Below, in pieces: positions 6,606 through 12,002 of a stretch of DNA of 12,002 bases; within the stretch, counting starts at the first letter, position 1, and the number at the start of each line of letters is the position of its first letter. The notes below the pieces were generated by a model. That model saw only the letters and a list, made by a program, of their open reading frames with translations. It had not been told where the DNA came from and searched no databases. Location: assembly GCA_026414955.1 (NCBI GenBank), contig JAOAIA010000023.1:7984-19985 (forward strand), written 5' to 3'. Both the position numbers and the translations under genes were made by a program. The stretch comes from Candidatus Bipolaricaulota bacterium. Lineage in GTDB: Bacteria > Bipolaricaulota > Bipolaricaulia > RBG-16-55-9 > DRXL01.

Positions 6606-6999
6606 TCAGACGATGGATCTCGTCCAGCGGGCGGGTGGTGGGCTTATGGAGAATAGAGTGGAAGGAGCCGCCGCCGTCGCCGGGGAAGCGCGGGATGATA
6701 TGCACGTGCAGATGGGGAACAGCTTGGCCAGCCGCGCGCCCATCGTTGAACCCGATATTGAGCGCCGGAGCGCCCAAGGCGCGGGCGATCCGTTCGGAGA
6801 CTTTCTGCACGGTCTGAAAGAGCGTGCCGGCAAGTTCTGGGGGCAGCTCTGAGAGCCGTTCGGCGTGGAGTTTGGGGATGACGAGCGTGTGCCCGTCGGT
6901 CATGGGATAGAGATCGAGAAACGCGAGAGTCTCGGGGTCTTCGTAGACTACGTAGGCGGGCAGCTCCCCGCGCGCGATCTTGCAAAAGACGCAGCTCAT
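6589..6999 (-). CDS. HIT family (histidine triad) nucleotide hydrolase
   Basis: A 136-residue cytoplasmic protein of the Hint branch, which hydrolyses purine nucleoside phosphoramidates and related AMP conjugates. MSCVFCKIARGELPA at the N-terminus carries the CxxC pair (C3, C6) that often binds zinc with histidines in this branch. GHTLVIPK and NIGFNDGRAAGQAVPHLHVHIIPR follow, with the catalytic histidine triad HLHVHI. The start is ATG 6999: it gives the standard N-terminus, and GGAG lies 7 nt upstream inside the last tyrS codons. The frame is open further upstream within tyrS but that part is not protein-like. It follows tyrS after 4 nt, so co-transcription is likely. Its 3' end contains the prs promoter. 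Confidence 0.92.
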   Translation of the reverse strand: MSCVFCKIARGELPAYVVYEDPETLAFLDLYPMTDGHTLVIPKLHAERLSELPPELAGTLFQTVQKVSERIARALGAPALNIGFNDGRAAGQAVPHLHVHIIPRFPGDGGGSFHSILHKPTTRPLDEIHRLIARTP

Positions 7000-7003
7000 G
7001 CTC

Positions 7004-8200
7004 CTACTCCGTGAGAGAGATCTCGGCGAACGTATGCTTGCCGACACGCACGAGCATCCCGTCTCTGACGCGCACGTGCGTATCGAACTGGGTGATCTTG
7101 ACCCCGTCAAGCTCGACGGCTCCCTGCTCGATGAGGCGCTTGGCTTCGGAACGACTCTTTGCTACCAGCGAGACCAAATCAACGATCCAGACGGTGCCGT
7201 CGGGTTTAAGCAGTTTCTTGTCGAGAGAGAGCTTGGGCACATCTGCAGGGCGCTCTTTGCGAGCGAAGACGCGCTCAAACTCTTCCAAAGCCCTATCAGC
7301 GGCTTCTTTCGAGTGATAGCGCGCCACCACCGCGTGAGCCATCTTCTCTTTCTGCTCTTTGGGATGGAGCTGTTTCAGTTCCTCCCAGTCTAGATCCGTG
7401 AGCAGTTGCACATATTTTTCTAAAAGCGCATCGGGGATGGACATCAGTTTTCCGAACATCTCGTTAGGCGGCTCGGTGATGCCGACGTAGTTGCCGTGGC
7501 TCTTGCTCATCTTCTTGGCGCCGTCCAGGCCCTCTAATAAGGGCATGAGGAAGCAGACTTGGGGCTCTTGGCCATAGCGTTCTTGCAAAGCGCGCCCGAC
7601 CAAGAGATTAAACCGCTGGTCGGTCCCGCCCAGCTCGACGTCGGCTTCGATAGCAATAGAGTCATAGCCCTGAGCCAAGGGGTAGAGAAACTCGACGATG
7701 CTGATGGGATTACCTTCACGAAAACGCGCGGCGAAATCGTCGCGCTCCAGCATGGCGGCGACGGTGTATTTCGACGCCAGTTCTAGGAGCTTGGCGAAGT
7801 CCATCGTTTCGAGCCATTCGGAGTTATAACGGAATTCTGTGCGCTCGGGGTCGAGAATTTTGAGGGCTTGCTCTTTATAAGCTTTCATATTGGCTGTGAC
7901 TTCGTCTTTGGAGAGCATCTTGCGCTGGCTGGCGCGCTCGGAGGGGTCACCGATCCGGGCTGTGAAGTCTCCGACAATCAAGACAGCGGTGTGCCCCAAC
8001 TCTTGAAAATCGCGGAGCTTCTGTAAGACGATGCCGATCCCAATATGGATATCGGGGCTTGTGGGGTCGACGCCGAGCTTGACTCTGAGGGGTCTTCCGG
8101 TGCGTTGGGAGCGTTCCAATTTCTTAACGAGATCGCGCTCGGGGATGATATCCACGGCACGACGCTTGAGAAATCGAAGCTGCTCTTCGAGTGTCCTCAT
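7004..8200 (-). CDS. tyrS: Tyrosyl-tRNA synthetase (TyrS type 2)
   Basis: A 398-residue class I aminoacyl-tRNA synthetase charging tRNA-Tyr. VDPTSPDIHIGIG at 44-56 holds the HIGH-type signature, here HIGI (52-55). LIVGDFTARIGDPS, the GGTDQRFNLLVGR tyrosine-pocket segment and KMSKS at 230-234 follow. The C-terminal 60 or so residues form an S4 RNA-binding domain (SRSEAKRLIEQGAVELDGVKI). The length and the GDFTARIGDPS block suit the roughly 400-residue second TyrS subfamily rather than the E. coli form. The second His of HIGH is Ile. A promoter 9 nt upstream and the lack of a Shine-Dalgarno predict a leaderless mRNA. The ATG also overlaps by 4 nt the stop of a small upstream ORF. Confidence 0.95.
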   Translation of the reverse strand: MRTLEEQLRFLKRRAVDIIPERDLVKKLERSQRTGRPLRVKLGVDPTSPDIHIGIGIVLQKLRDFQELGHTAVLIVGDFTARIGDPSERASQRKMLSKDEVTANMKAYKEQALKILDPERTEFRYNSEWLETMDFAKLLELASKYTVAAMLERDDFAARFREGNPISIVEFLYPLAQGYDSIAIEADVELGGTDQRFNLLVGRALQERYGQEPQVCFLMPLLEGLDGAKKMSKSHGNYVGITEPPNEMFGKLMSIPDALLEKYVQLLTDLDWEELKQLHPKEQKEKMAHAVVARYHSKEAADRALEEFERVFARKERPADVPKLSLDKKLLKPDGTVWIVDLVSLVAKSRSEAKRLIEQGAVELDGVKITQFDTHVRVRDGMLVRVGKHTFAEISLTE

Positions 8201-8448
8201 ACGCGCTGAAGTTTAGCGAAGGAGGTGGAGAGATGCAAGGAAATCCCGCTCATGCTCCCAGGAGAGAGGCAAGTCTGCCGGCGGCTGAATTCCTCCTCTA
8301 GGGCGCGGGCAGGATCGGGTTGCCCCGTTACTTCTTGGGCGATATCGTGCTTCACCAACAACATTTTAGTCAACGGGCAGTGTGCGAGCAAGTGAACCCA
8401 AGACTCGCCCTCGGCCACCCAAAGACAGCAATGCGATTCCCTTGACAT
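8197..8448 (-). CDS. Small hypothetical protein upstream of tyrS
   Basis: An 83-codon reading frame I do not recognise. Its first 55 residues look protein-like: a start rich in Cys/His/Trp (SHCCLW), then AHCPLTKMLLVKHDI and a charged stretch ending ALEEEFSRRQ. The last 25 residues, which overlie the tyrS promoter, are Ser-rich and less convincing. Supporting signs: AAAGGAT lies 5 nt before ATG 8448 as a Shine-Dalgarno, codon use resembles the neighbours, and its TGA overlaps the tyrS ATG as ATGA. Against it: no clear promoter, a leaderless tyrS promoter inside it, and its start codon overlaps the -35 of the divergent ABC operon. The four Cys could suggest metal binding, but the spacing is not a known finger. 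Confidence 0.4.
   Translation of the reverse strand: MSRESHCCLWVAEGESWVHLLAHCPLTKMLLVKHDIAQEVTGQPDPARALEEEFSRRQTCLSPGSMSGISLHLSTSFAKLQRV
8210..8238 (-). promoter_or_regulatory. tyrS promoter (predicted leaderless)
   Basis: The minus strand reads TTGCAT (8238-8233), a 17 bp spacer, then TAAACT (8215-8210). Nine nucleotides separate it from the tyrS ATG at 8200, leaving a leader of about 2-3 nt. The -10 is identical to that of trkA. No T-box or other leader structure can exist between this promoter and the start codon. Confidence 0.65.
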
Positions 8449-8471
8449 GCCTATCCTTTGTATGTTATGCT
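8442..8471 (+). promoter_or_regulatory. Promoter of the ABC exporter operon
   Basis: A consensus TTGACA (8442-8447), an 18 bp spacer and TATGCT (8466-8471). The -10 ends 14 nt before ATG 8486, so the leader is about 7 nt. GATCCGGTACGCCT precedes the ATG and has no Shine-Dalgarno. The -35 overlaps the start codon of the small minus-strand ORF. Confidence 0.7.
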
Positions 8472-8485
8472 GATCCGGTACGCCT

Positions 8486-9487
8486 ATGAACCACGCCTGT
8501 GCTATCAAGACGGAGAATCTCGGTCGTGTCTATCAGATCAAGCGCAAGCGCGGCGAATCCGGCCCCACCACCCTCGTCGCTTTGGAGGACGTCAATCTCG
8601 CAGTCCGCCACGGTGAACTCTTTGGGCTTTTGGGGCCGAACGGCGCCGGGAAAACGACTCTCATTAAGATTCTCACGACGCTGCTCACCCCCACGAGCGG
8701 GCACGCGTTCGTTGACGGCATTGACGTCGTCGAGAATCCCCAAGAAGTGCGGCGGCGCATCAACATGGTCTCCGGCGGCGAGACCTGCGGCTACGGCCTG
8801 CTCACCGTCGAGGAGAACTTATGGATGTTCACGCAGTTTTACGGCTTAGATTCTAAGACGGCCCGCGAGCGCATCCAGTCCATGCTCGAAGTCGTCGGCT
8901 TAGCTGACCGTGCCAAGACCAAGAGCTATCATCTCTCGACGGGGATGAAGCAGAAGATGAACTTCGCCCGCGGGTTTCTCAATGATCCCCAGATTCTCTT
9001 TCTCGACGAACCAACGCTGGGGCTGGACGTGCAGACGTCACGAATTCTGAGAGACTTCGTGAAACGCTGGGTGCGCGAGCGCCCCGGCAAGACGATCCTC
9101 CTGACGACACACTATATGGCCGAGGCCGACGAACTCTGTGATCGGGTGGCGATCATAGACCAGGGCAAAATCTTAGCGTGCGACACCCCAGCCAATCTCA
9201 AGAGGAGACTCCAAGGGGCTTCGATTTTTAAGCTCCAGACGACGCCCTTAGAAACGCTGGATCACTTTGGGCGGTTGCCCGGGGTGAGCCAATTTGTGGG
9301 CCATCGGCGCAACGGGCACACTGAACTCAATTTCATTCTTGAAGACGAGAACGCCTTGGTGAAAGTCTTAGACGCAGTACAGGCCAAGGGCGGGCATCTG
9401 TTATCGCTGGAGAAGCGCGAGCCAACGCTCGAAGATGTCTTTATTCACTTAGTCGGACGCGGGCTGAGCGACGAGACCGGCGACTGA
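8486..9487 (+). CDS. ABC transporter ATP-binding protein (ABC-2 exporter, DrrA/NatA type)
   Basis: A 333-residue ATPase that would energise the two permeases encoded downstream. Walker A is GPNGAGKTT at 50-58; the signature is LSTGMKQKM, Walker B is ILFLDEPTLGLD, and the switch histidine is in LLTTHYM. The usual Q-loop Gln is not evident: the segment reads INMVSGGETCGYG before LTVEENL, a glycine-rich variant met in some ABC-2 exporters. The C-terminal 100 residues end with the EPTLEDVFIHLVGRGL block typical of DUF4162-bearing exporters. The last residues (SDETGD) and the TGA stop are encoded in the first hairpin of a repeat array, so the tail may be repeat-derived. A consensus promoter lies just upstream and the start has no Shine-Dalgarno. 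The substrate is unknown. Confidence 0.93.
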   Translation: MNHACAIKTENLGRVYQIKRKRGESGPTTLVALEDVNLAVRHGELFGLLGPNGAGKTTLIKILTTLLTPTSGHAFVDGIDVVENPQEVRRRINMVSGGETCGYGLLTVEENLWMFTQFYGLDSKTARERIQSMLEVVGLADRAKTKSYHLSTGMKQKMNFARGFLNDPQILFLDEPTLGLDVQTSRILRDFVKRWVRERPGKTILLTTHYMAEADELCDRVAIIDQGKILACDTPANLKRRLQGASIFKLQTTPLETLDHFGRLPGVSQFVGHRRNGHTELNFILEDENALVKVLDAVQAKGGHLLSLEKREPTLEDVFIHLVGRGLSDETGD

Positions 9488-9589
9488 AGTCGCCGTCTTA
9501 TTTAGATGGAAGCGTGCTGAAGCACGCTGAGAAGCCCCCTGGAGTGGGCTTTCACTTGCTCCTCCGGATGCTTCAAGCATCCGGAGGAG
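9478..9589. repeat. Array of four small hairpins with related loops
   Basis: Four inverted repeats occur in a row. (1) 9478-9495: CGGCGAC-TGAA-GTCGCCG, 7 bp. (2) 9511-9528: AGCGTGC-TGAA-GCACGCT, 7 bp. (3) 9532-9551: AAGCCC and GGGCTT arms, one mismatch, then a C-G pair closing a TGGA loop. (4) 9559-9589: 15-bp arms around one base, with centre GCTTCAAGC, the reverse complement of GCTTGAAGC, so TGAAG appears on the other strand. Stem sequences are unrelated but loops 1 and 2 are identical and 3 and 4 are variants, so loop sequence and pairing seem kept while stems vary. The array fills the gap between ATPase and permease genes. The ATPase stop codon is in loop 1. Confidence 0.8.
9559..9589 (+). 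promoter_or_regulatory. Hairpin sequestering the permease ribosome-binding site
   Basis: The arms at 9559-9573 and 9575-9589 are perfect 15-bp complements (CTCCTCCGG pairs with CCGGAGGAG). The 3' arm contains most of the Shine-Dalgarno AGGAGAGG (9585-9592), which lies 7 nt before ATG 9600. When folded, the ribosome-binding site is largely paired, so permease translation would need unfolding, for example by temperature, a bound factor or transcription-coupled translation. No T-run follows, so it is not an intrinsic terminator. Confidence 0.6.
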
Positions 9590-9599
9590 AGGTCTCTAT

Positions 9600-10424
9600 A
9601 TGAACAACTTCCGACGCGAAGTGATGGTCTTCCTGCGCACGGTGCGCGGGCGAGCCTATCCTCGTCTGATCGGCCTGCAGCGCGAGAAGAGCTGGATGTT
9701 TTTTGAGATCTTTCTCCCGTTGTTGGGGACTTCGGCGTTTGTATTTATCTATCGGGCGTTGGGGGCCAAGCCCGAATTCACGGGCTTCGTCGTGCTCGGC
9801 GGCGCGATGACCGCGTATTGGATGAACGTGCTCTGGAGCATGGCCACCCAGTTCTATTGGGAGAAAGAGACCGGCAATCTCGCCTTGTATCTGATCGCAC
9901 CCACGTCGCGCATGGCGATTCTGCTGGGGATGGCCCTCGGGGGGATGGCCGCGACGACGGTGCGGGCATTGGCTGTTCTATTGCTCGGTTCGCTCGTCTT
10001 TCAAGTGACATTCACAGTGAGCAATTGGGGCGCGCTTGTGCTCGTCTTTCTCTTAACGTTGGTCGCCCTCTATGGCTTGGGGATGATCTTCGCCTCAGCG
10101 TTCTTGCTCTATGGGCGCGAAGCCTGGCACATGGCAAATCTCCTCCAAGAGCCTGTGTTTCTCTTGTCCGGGTTCTATTTCCCCATTAAGAGCTTGGGCT
10201 TTTGGATCTCCGCCGGGGCGTCGCTCATCCCCATCACGTTGGGTCTAGATGCTATGAGACAGATACTCTATCCCCAAGCGGGCTGGGGCTTCCTCGACGT
10301 CGGCACGGAGACCACGATCTTGGCGCTCTTGAGCGTCGTCTTCCTCATCGCGGCGCATCGGATGCTCCTGTTTTTGGAGAATGTGGCGCGCCGTGAGGGG
10401 CGGCTCACCGTGAGGGGGCAATAA
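9600..10424 (+). CDS. ABC-2 type transporter permease, first subunit
   Basis: A 274-residue inner membrane protein. After a basic N-terminus of about 35 residues (REVMVFLRTVRGRAYPRLIGLQREK) six hydrophobic segments can be traced: LLGTSAFVFIYRAL, VVLGGAMTAYWMNVLW, an alanine/leucine-rich helix near residues 110-135, LVLVFLLTLVALYGLGMIF, NLLQEPVFLLSGFYFPI, and a C-terminal ILALLSVVFLIAAHRMLLFL. SGFYFPI followed by a short amphipathic stretch and an LxxP-like turn is the usual ABC-2 permease feature before the last helices. It probably forms a heterodimer with the next gene product and is powered by the upstream ATPase. The ribosome-binding site is within a hairpin. The stop is 2 nt before the next start. 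Confidence 0.88.
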   Translation: MNNFRREVMVFLRTVRGRAYPRLIGLQREKSWMFFEIFLPLLGTSAFVFIYRALGAKPEFTGFVVLGGAMTAYWMNVLWSMATQFYWEKETGNLALYLIAPTSRMAILLGMALGGMAATTVRALAVLLLGSLVFQVTFTVSNWGALVLVFLLTLVALYGLGMIFASAFLLYGREAWHMANLLQEPVFLLSGFYFPIKSLGFWISAGASLIPITLGLDAMRQILYPQAGWGFLDVGTETTILALLSVVFLIAAHRMLLFLENVARREGRLTVRGQ

Positions 10425-10426
10425 GC

Positions 10427-11299
10427 ATGACGATCCCAGTCCTGCAGAGAGAGACATGGCGCGAGAGCCTGCGCAGCCTGAAAGTCGCGACGTGGCTGGG
10501 CTGGCAGATCGAATCGAACTGGACAGAGCCGTTTCTCTTCGCTGTCTACTCTATAGCCAAGCCCGTCGCCGGGGCGATGATCTTGGTCGTGATGTACTTA
10601 GTCGTCTCCGGCGGCCAGACGAACAACCCGCTCTTTCCCTATATCTATCTGGGAAATGCGTTCTATATTTACGTCGGCTCGGTGCTCATGGGGATCAGTT
10701 GGGCAGTGATTGACGACCGCGAGCATTACGGGGTTTTAAAATATATCTACGTCTCGCCGATCCACGTCTATTTTTATCTCTTAGGGCGCGGCGTAGCCCG
10801 CACGCTCACGGGCACCATCGCCGTGATCATCACGCTGACGTTCGGGATGCTTGTCTTCAAGCTGCCCGTCAATCTTCTGACGATGAACCATGCGCTCTTC
10901 TGGCCGGTCTTTCTGATCGGGCTGGCCGGATTGGCACTTATTGGGATTCTCTTAGCAGGGCTGACGCTCATTACAGCAAGACACAATTACTTTATGGGCG
11001 AGGCGGTCGCCGGGGCTTTGTATCTTTTGTGCGGCGCGGTCTTCCCGCTTGATGTGCTCCCCAAGTCTCTTCAGTACATTGGACTGGGCTTGCCCATGAC
11101 CTATTGGCTCGAAGGGCTGCGCCGAGCACTCATAGGCACGAGCGCCAGCCCCTTGCTTGCCCCCTTCTCCAACGAGACGATCTTGATAATTTTACTAGGC
11201 TCGACGCTCCTTGTCGGAGCGATCTCGCTGGGTTTTTATCGGTGGTGCGAGCGCCGCGCCAAGGAGAAGGGGCTTATAGATATGCAGACCATGTATTGA
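10427..11299 (+). CDS. ABC-2 type transporter permease, second subunit
   Basis: A 290-residue inner membrane protein of the same family as its neighbour and of similar length. Hydrophobic segments include AKPVAGAMILVVMYLVV, YLGNAFYIYVGSVLMG, GTIAVIITLTFGMLVF, FLIGLAGLALIGILLAGLTL, and ALYLLCGAVFPLDVLP, the last being the characteristic ABC-2 segment before the final helices (MTYWLEGLRRALIG, then ILLGSTLLVGAISLGFY). GAGGGGG lies 8 nt before the ATG, inside the end of the first permease gene, so the two are probably coupled in translation. Two unlike permeases plus one ATPase suggest a heterodimeric exporter. The substrate is not predictable here. Confidence 0.87.
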   Translation: MTIPVLQRETWRESLRSLKVATWLGWQIESNWTEPFLFAVYSIAKPVAGAMILVVMYLVVSGGQTNNPLFPYIYLGNAFYIYVGSVLMGISWAVIDDREHYGVLKYIYVSPIHVYFYLLGRGVARTLTGTIAVIITLTFGMLVFKLPVNLLTMNHALFWPVFLIGLAGLALIGILLAGLTLITARHNYFMGEAVAGALYLLCGAVFPLDVLPKSLQYIGLGLPMTYWLEGLRRALIGTSASPLLAPFSNETILIILLGSTLLVGAISLGFYRWCERRAKEKGLIDMQTMY

Positions 11300-11302
11300 C
11301 TT

Positions 11303-11311
11303 TGATATAAT
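11303..11311 (+). promoter_or_regulatory. Extended -10 promoter before the lipoprotein gene
   Basis: TGATATAAT is a perfect extended -10 (TGnTATAAT), immediately after the permease stop codon. No good -35 occurs at 16-18 bp (the best is TGCAGA at 11283-11288), as is usual for extended -10 promoters. The nearby TTGACT at 11296 is too close to serve. The predicted start near 11318 lies after the upstream in-frame ATG at 11310, supporting ATG 11337 as the true start. Confidence 0.6.
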
Positions 11312-11336
11312 GAGTATACGAGAGAGGACAAGGATC

Positions 11337-11930
11337 ATGAGGAAGACTCTACACGTTGGTGTGCTCGCGATGGTGGTGGGACTCACGGTGGCGTCCTGTG
11401 CTCAATACGGTGAGGAAGCGCCGGTAGTCAAGATCATCTGTCGTGACGGCGAGATCGCCGCTCTCCAACCGGAGCGGTTGGACGTGCTCTTCATCTTACG
11501 CTCCGGGAGCGTCAAAGAAGTCCCATGGGAGCTGGAGACGGCGGGGTGCCCGGAAAGGTTGAGCCGCGTCGAAATTCGTTTTCCCGAGCGCAGTCCCTTC
11601 GGGTACGAGCCTGCTGACACAGAACTGATTGTCCCGGAGTTGCCCACGCCTCTGCCGCCGGAAAGCCTGCCCTTGATCAGCCGCTCCATCACCATGCCAG
11701 CCGCGGACAAGGACCCCAAAGAGTGGGCACGGGAGATCAGCGGCAAGCATCGCTACATCGTGCGTTTTCTCGATGCCGAAGGGCAGCTCTTAAGCCAACG
11801 GGAGGGGGCCATCATGTTGCGCACGGTGGTACCAGCGTTGGACACGGCGGGCTTGCTGGCGGCGGGACTTGTTCTGGTTTTTCTGTTTTGGCTGCTGCGT
11901 TATCGCCTCTTCGTGCAGCGTGCCGCATGA
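11337..11930 (+). CDS. Predicted lipoprotein with C-terminal membrane helix, function unknown
   Basis: A 197-residue protein I do not recognise. The N-terminus MRKTLHVGVLAMVVGLTVAS followed by Cys21 is a signal peptide with a VASC lipobox, so Cys21 should be lipidated. The middle is a soluble extracytoplasmic domain with three further cysteines at most and a Pro-rich linker (VPELPTPLPPESLP). A hydrophobic helix (LLAAGLVLVFLFWLL) with a basic tail follows at about residues 172-190. The protein would thus be anchored at both ends. The start ATG 11337 is preferred over ATG 11310: it gives a proper signal peptide, GAGAGGA lies 8 nt upstream, and the promoter -10 overlaps 11310. Its stop overlaps the next start as ATGA, so the two gene products probably act together. 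Confidence 0.75.
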   Translation: MRKTLHVGVLAMVVGLTVASCAQYGEEAPVVKIICRDGEIAALQPERLDVLFILRSGSVKEVPWELETAGCPERLSRVEIRFPERSPFGYEPADTELIVPELPTPLPPESLPLISRSITMPAADKDPKEWAREISGKHRYIVRFLDAEGQLLSQREGAIMLRTVVPALDTAGLLAAGLVLVFLFWLLRYRLFVQRAA

Positions 11931-12002
11931 TCCAGAGACTGCTTCGCGCTTGGTTGGTCTTGGTCGGGACAATAGCGATCTTCTTGCTCATCCAGCCCTT
12001 CT
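11927..12002 (+). CDS. N-terminus of a membrane protein (cut by window edge)
   Basis: Only 25 codons are present. ATG 11927 overlaps the lipoprotein stop in an ATGA, a strong sign of coupled translation. A basic start (MIQRLLRAW) is followed by a hydrophobic run, LVLVGTIAIFLLIQPF, which is either a membrane anchor or an uncleaved signal. Nothing can be said of function. Confidence 0.6.
   Translation, partial: MIQRLLRAWLVLVGTIAIFLLIQPF

Noticed and set aside
9532..9553. Hairpin AAGCCC/GGGCTT followed by TTC as an intrinsic terminator
   Set aside because: Only three T residues follow, and it lies between two genes that clearly belong together; partial attenuation cannot be excluded.
10391..10418. 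Two direct copies of CCGTGAGGGG near the end of the first permease gene
   Set aside because: They are only 10 bp long and within coding sequence; the second copy serves as the ribosome-binding site of the next gene, so chance is enough.
11296..11301. TTGACT as the -35 of the lipoprotein promoter
   Set aside because: It is only 4 bp from the TATAAT and has no -10-like sequence 16-18 bp downstream.
1..12002. CRISPR arrays, tRNA or rRNA genes, transposases, phage or toxin-antitoxin genes
   Set aside because: I looked for repeat-spacer periodicity, cloverleaf-like arms and family motifs and found none.

Overview
The window is a compact, GC-rich bacterial chromosome segment with genes on both strands. 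It carries mostly housekeeping genes plus two transport loci. No tRNA, rRNA, CRISPR, transposase or phage gene is visible. I cannot place the organism firmly. A type 2 OMP decarboxylase, an L25/CTC protein with a long Ala/Pro tail, largely leaderless first genes and small hairpin repeats would suit a deep-branching lineage (for example Bipolaricaulota/Acetothermia or Chloroflexota). That placement is inference only.

Layout. Positions 1-1608 (minus): trkA followed by the start of trkH, overlapping by a few bases, encoding a potassium uptake system. Positions 1716-2537 (plus): pyrF, divergent from trkA, with its ribosome-binding site inside a C/T-rich palindromic repeat. Positions 2576-4180 (plus): a DHA2-type MFS exporter with its own promoter. 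Positions 4219-8448 (minus): a cluster reading (small unknown ORF)-tyrS-HIT-prs-rplY-pth, with clear promoters before tyrS and before prs. The pth gene contains an in-frame insertion derived from the same palindromic repeat family found before pyrF. Positions 8486-11299 (plus): an ABC-2 exporter operon of one ATPase and two permeases. Between the ATPase and the first permease lies an array of four small hairpins with related loops. The ATPase stop codon sits in the loop of the first, and most of the permease Shine-Dalgarno sits in the stem of the fourth. Positions 11337-12002 (plus): a predicted lipoprotein with a C-terminal membrane helix, overlapping the start of a membrane protein cut by the window edge.

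Promoters are unusually legible. Five sites have a TTG-start -35, a 17-18 bp spacer and a TA-rich -10. In four of them (trkA, MFS, tyrS, ABC ATPase) the -10 ends only 7-14 nt before the start codon and no Shine-Dalgarno is present, so leaderless or near-leaderless mRNAs are predicted. Internal operon genes and prs have good Shine-Dalgarno sequences. The only stretch approaching 300 bases without a secure gene is 8201-8485, which holds the small ORF and two divergent promoters.

The points most worth following are the in-frame palindrome in pth, the hairpin array in the ABC operon, the shared pattern of repeats supplying a sequestered ribosome-binding site, and a proline at the normally catalytic histidine position of PRPP synthetase.
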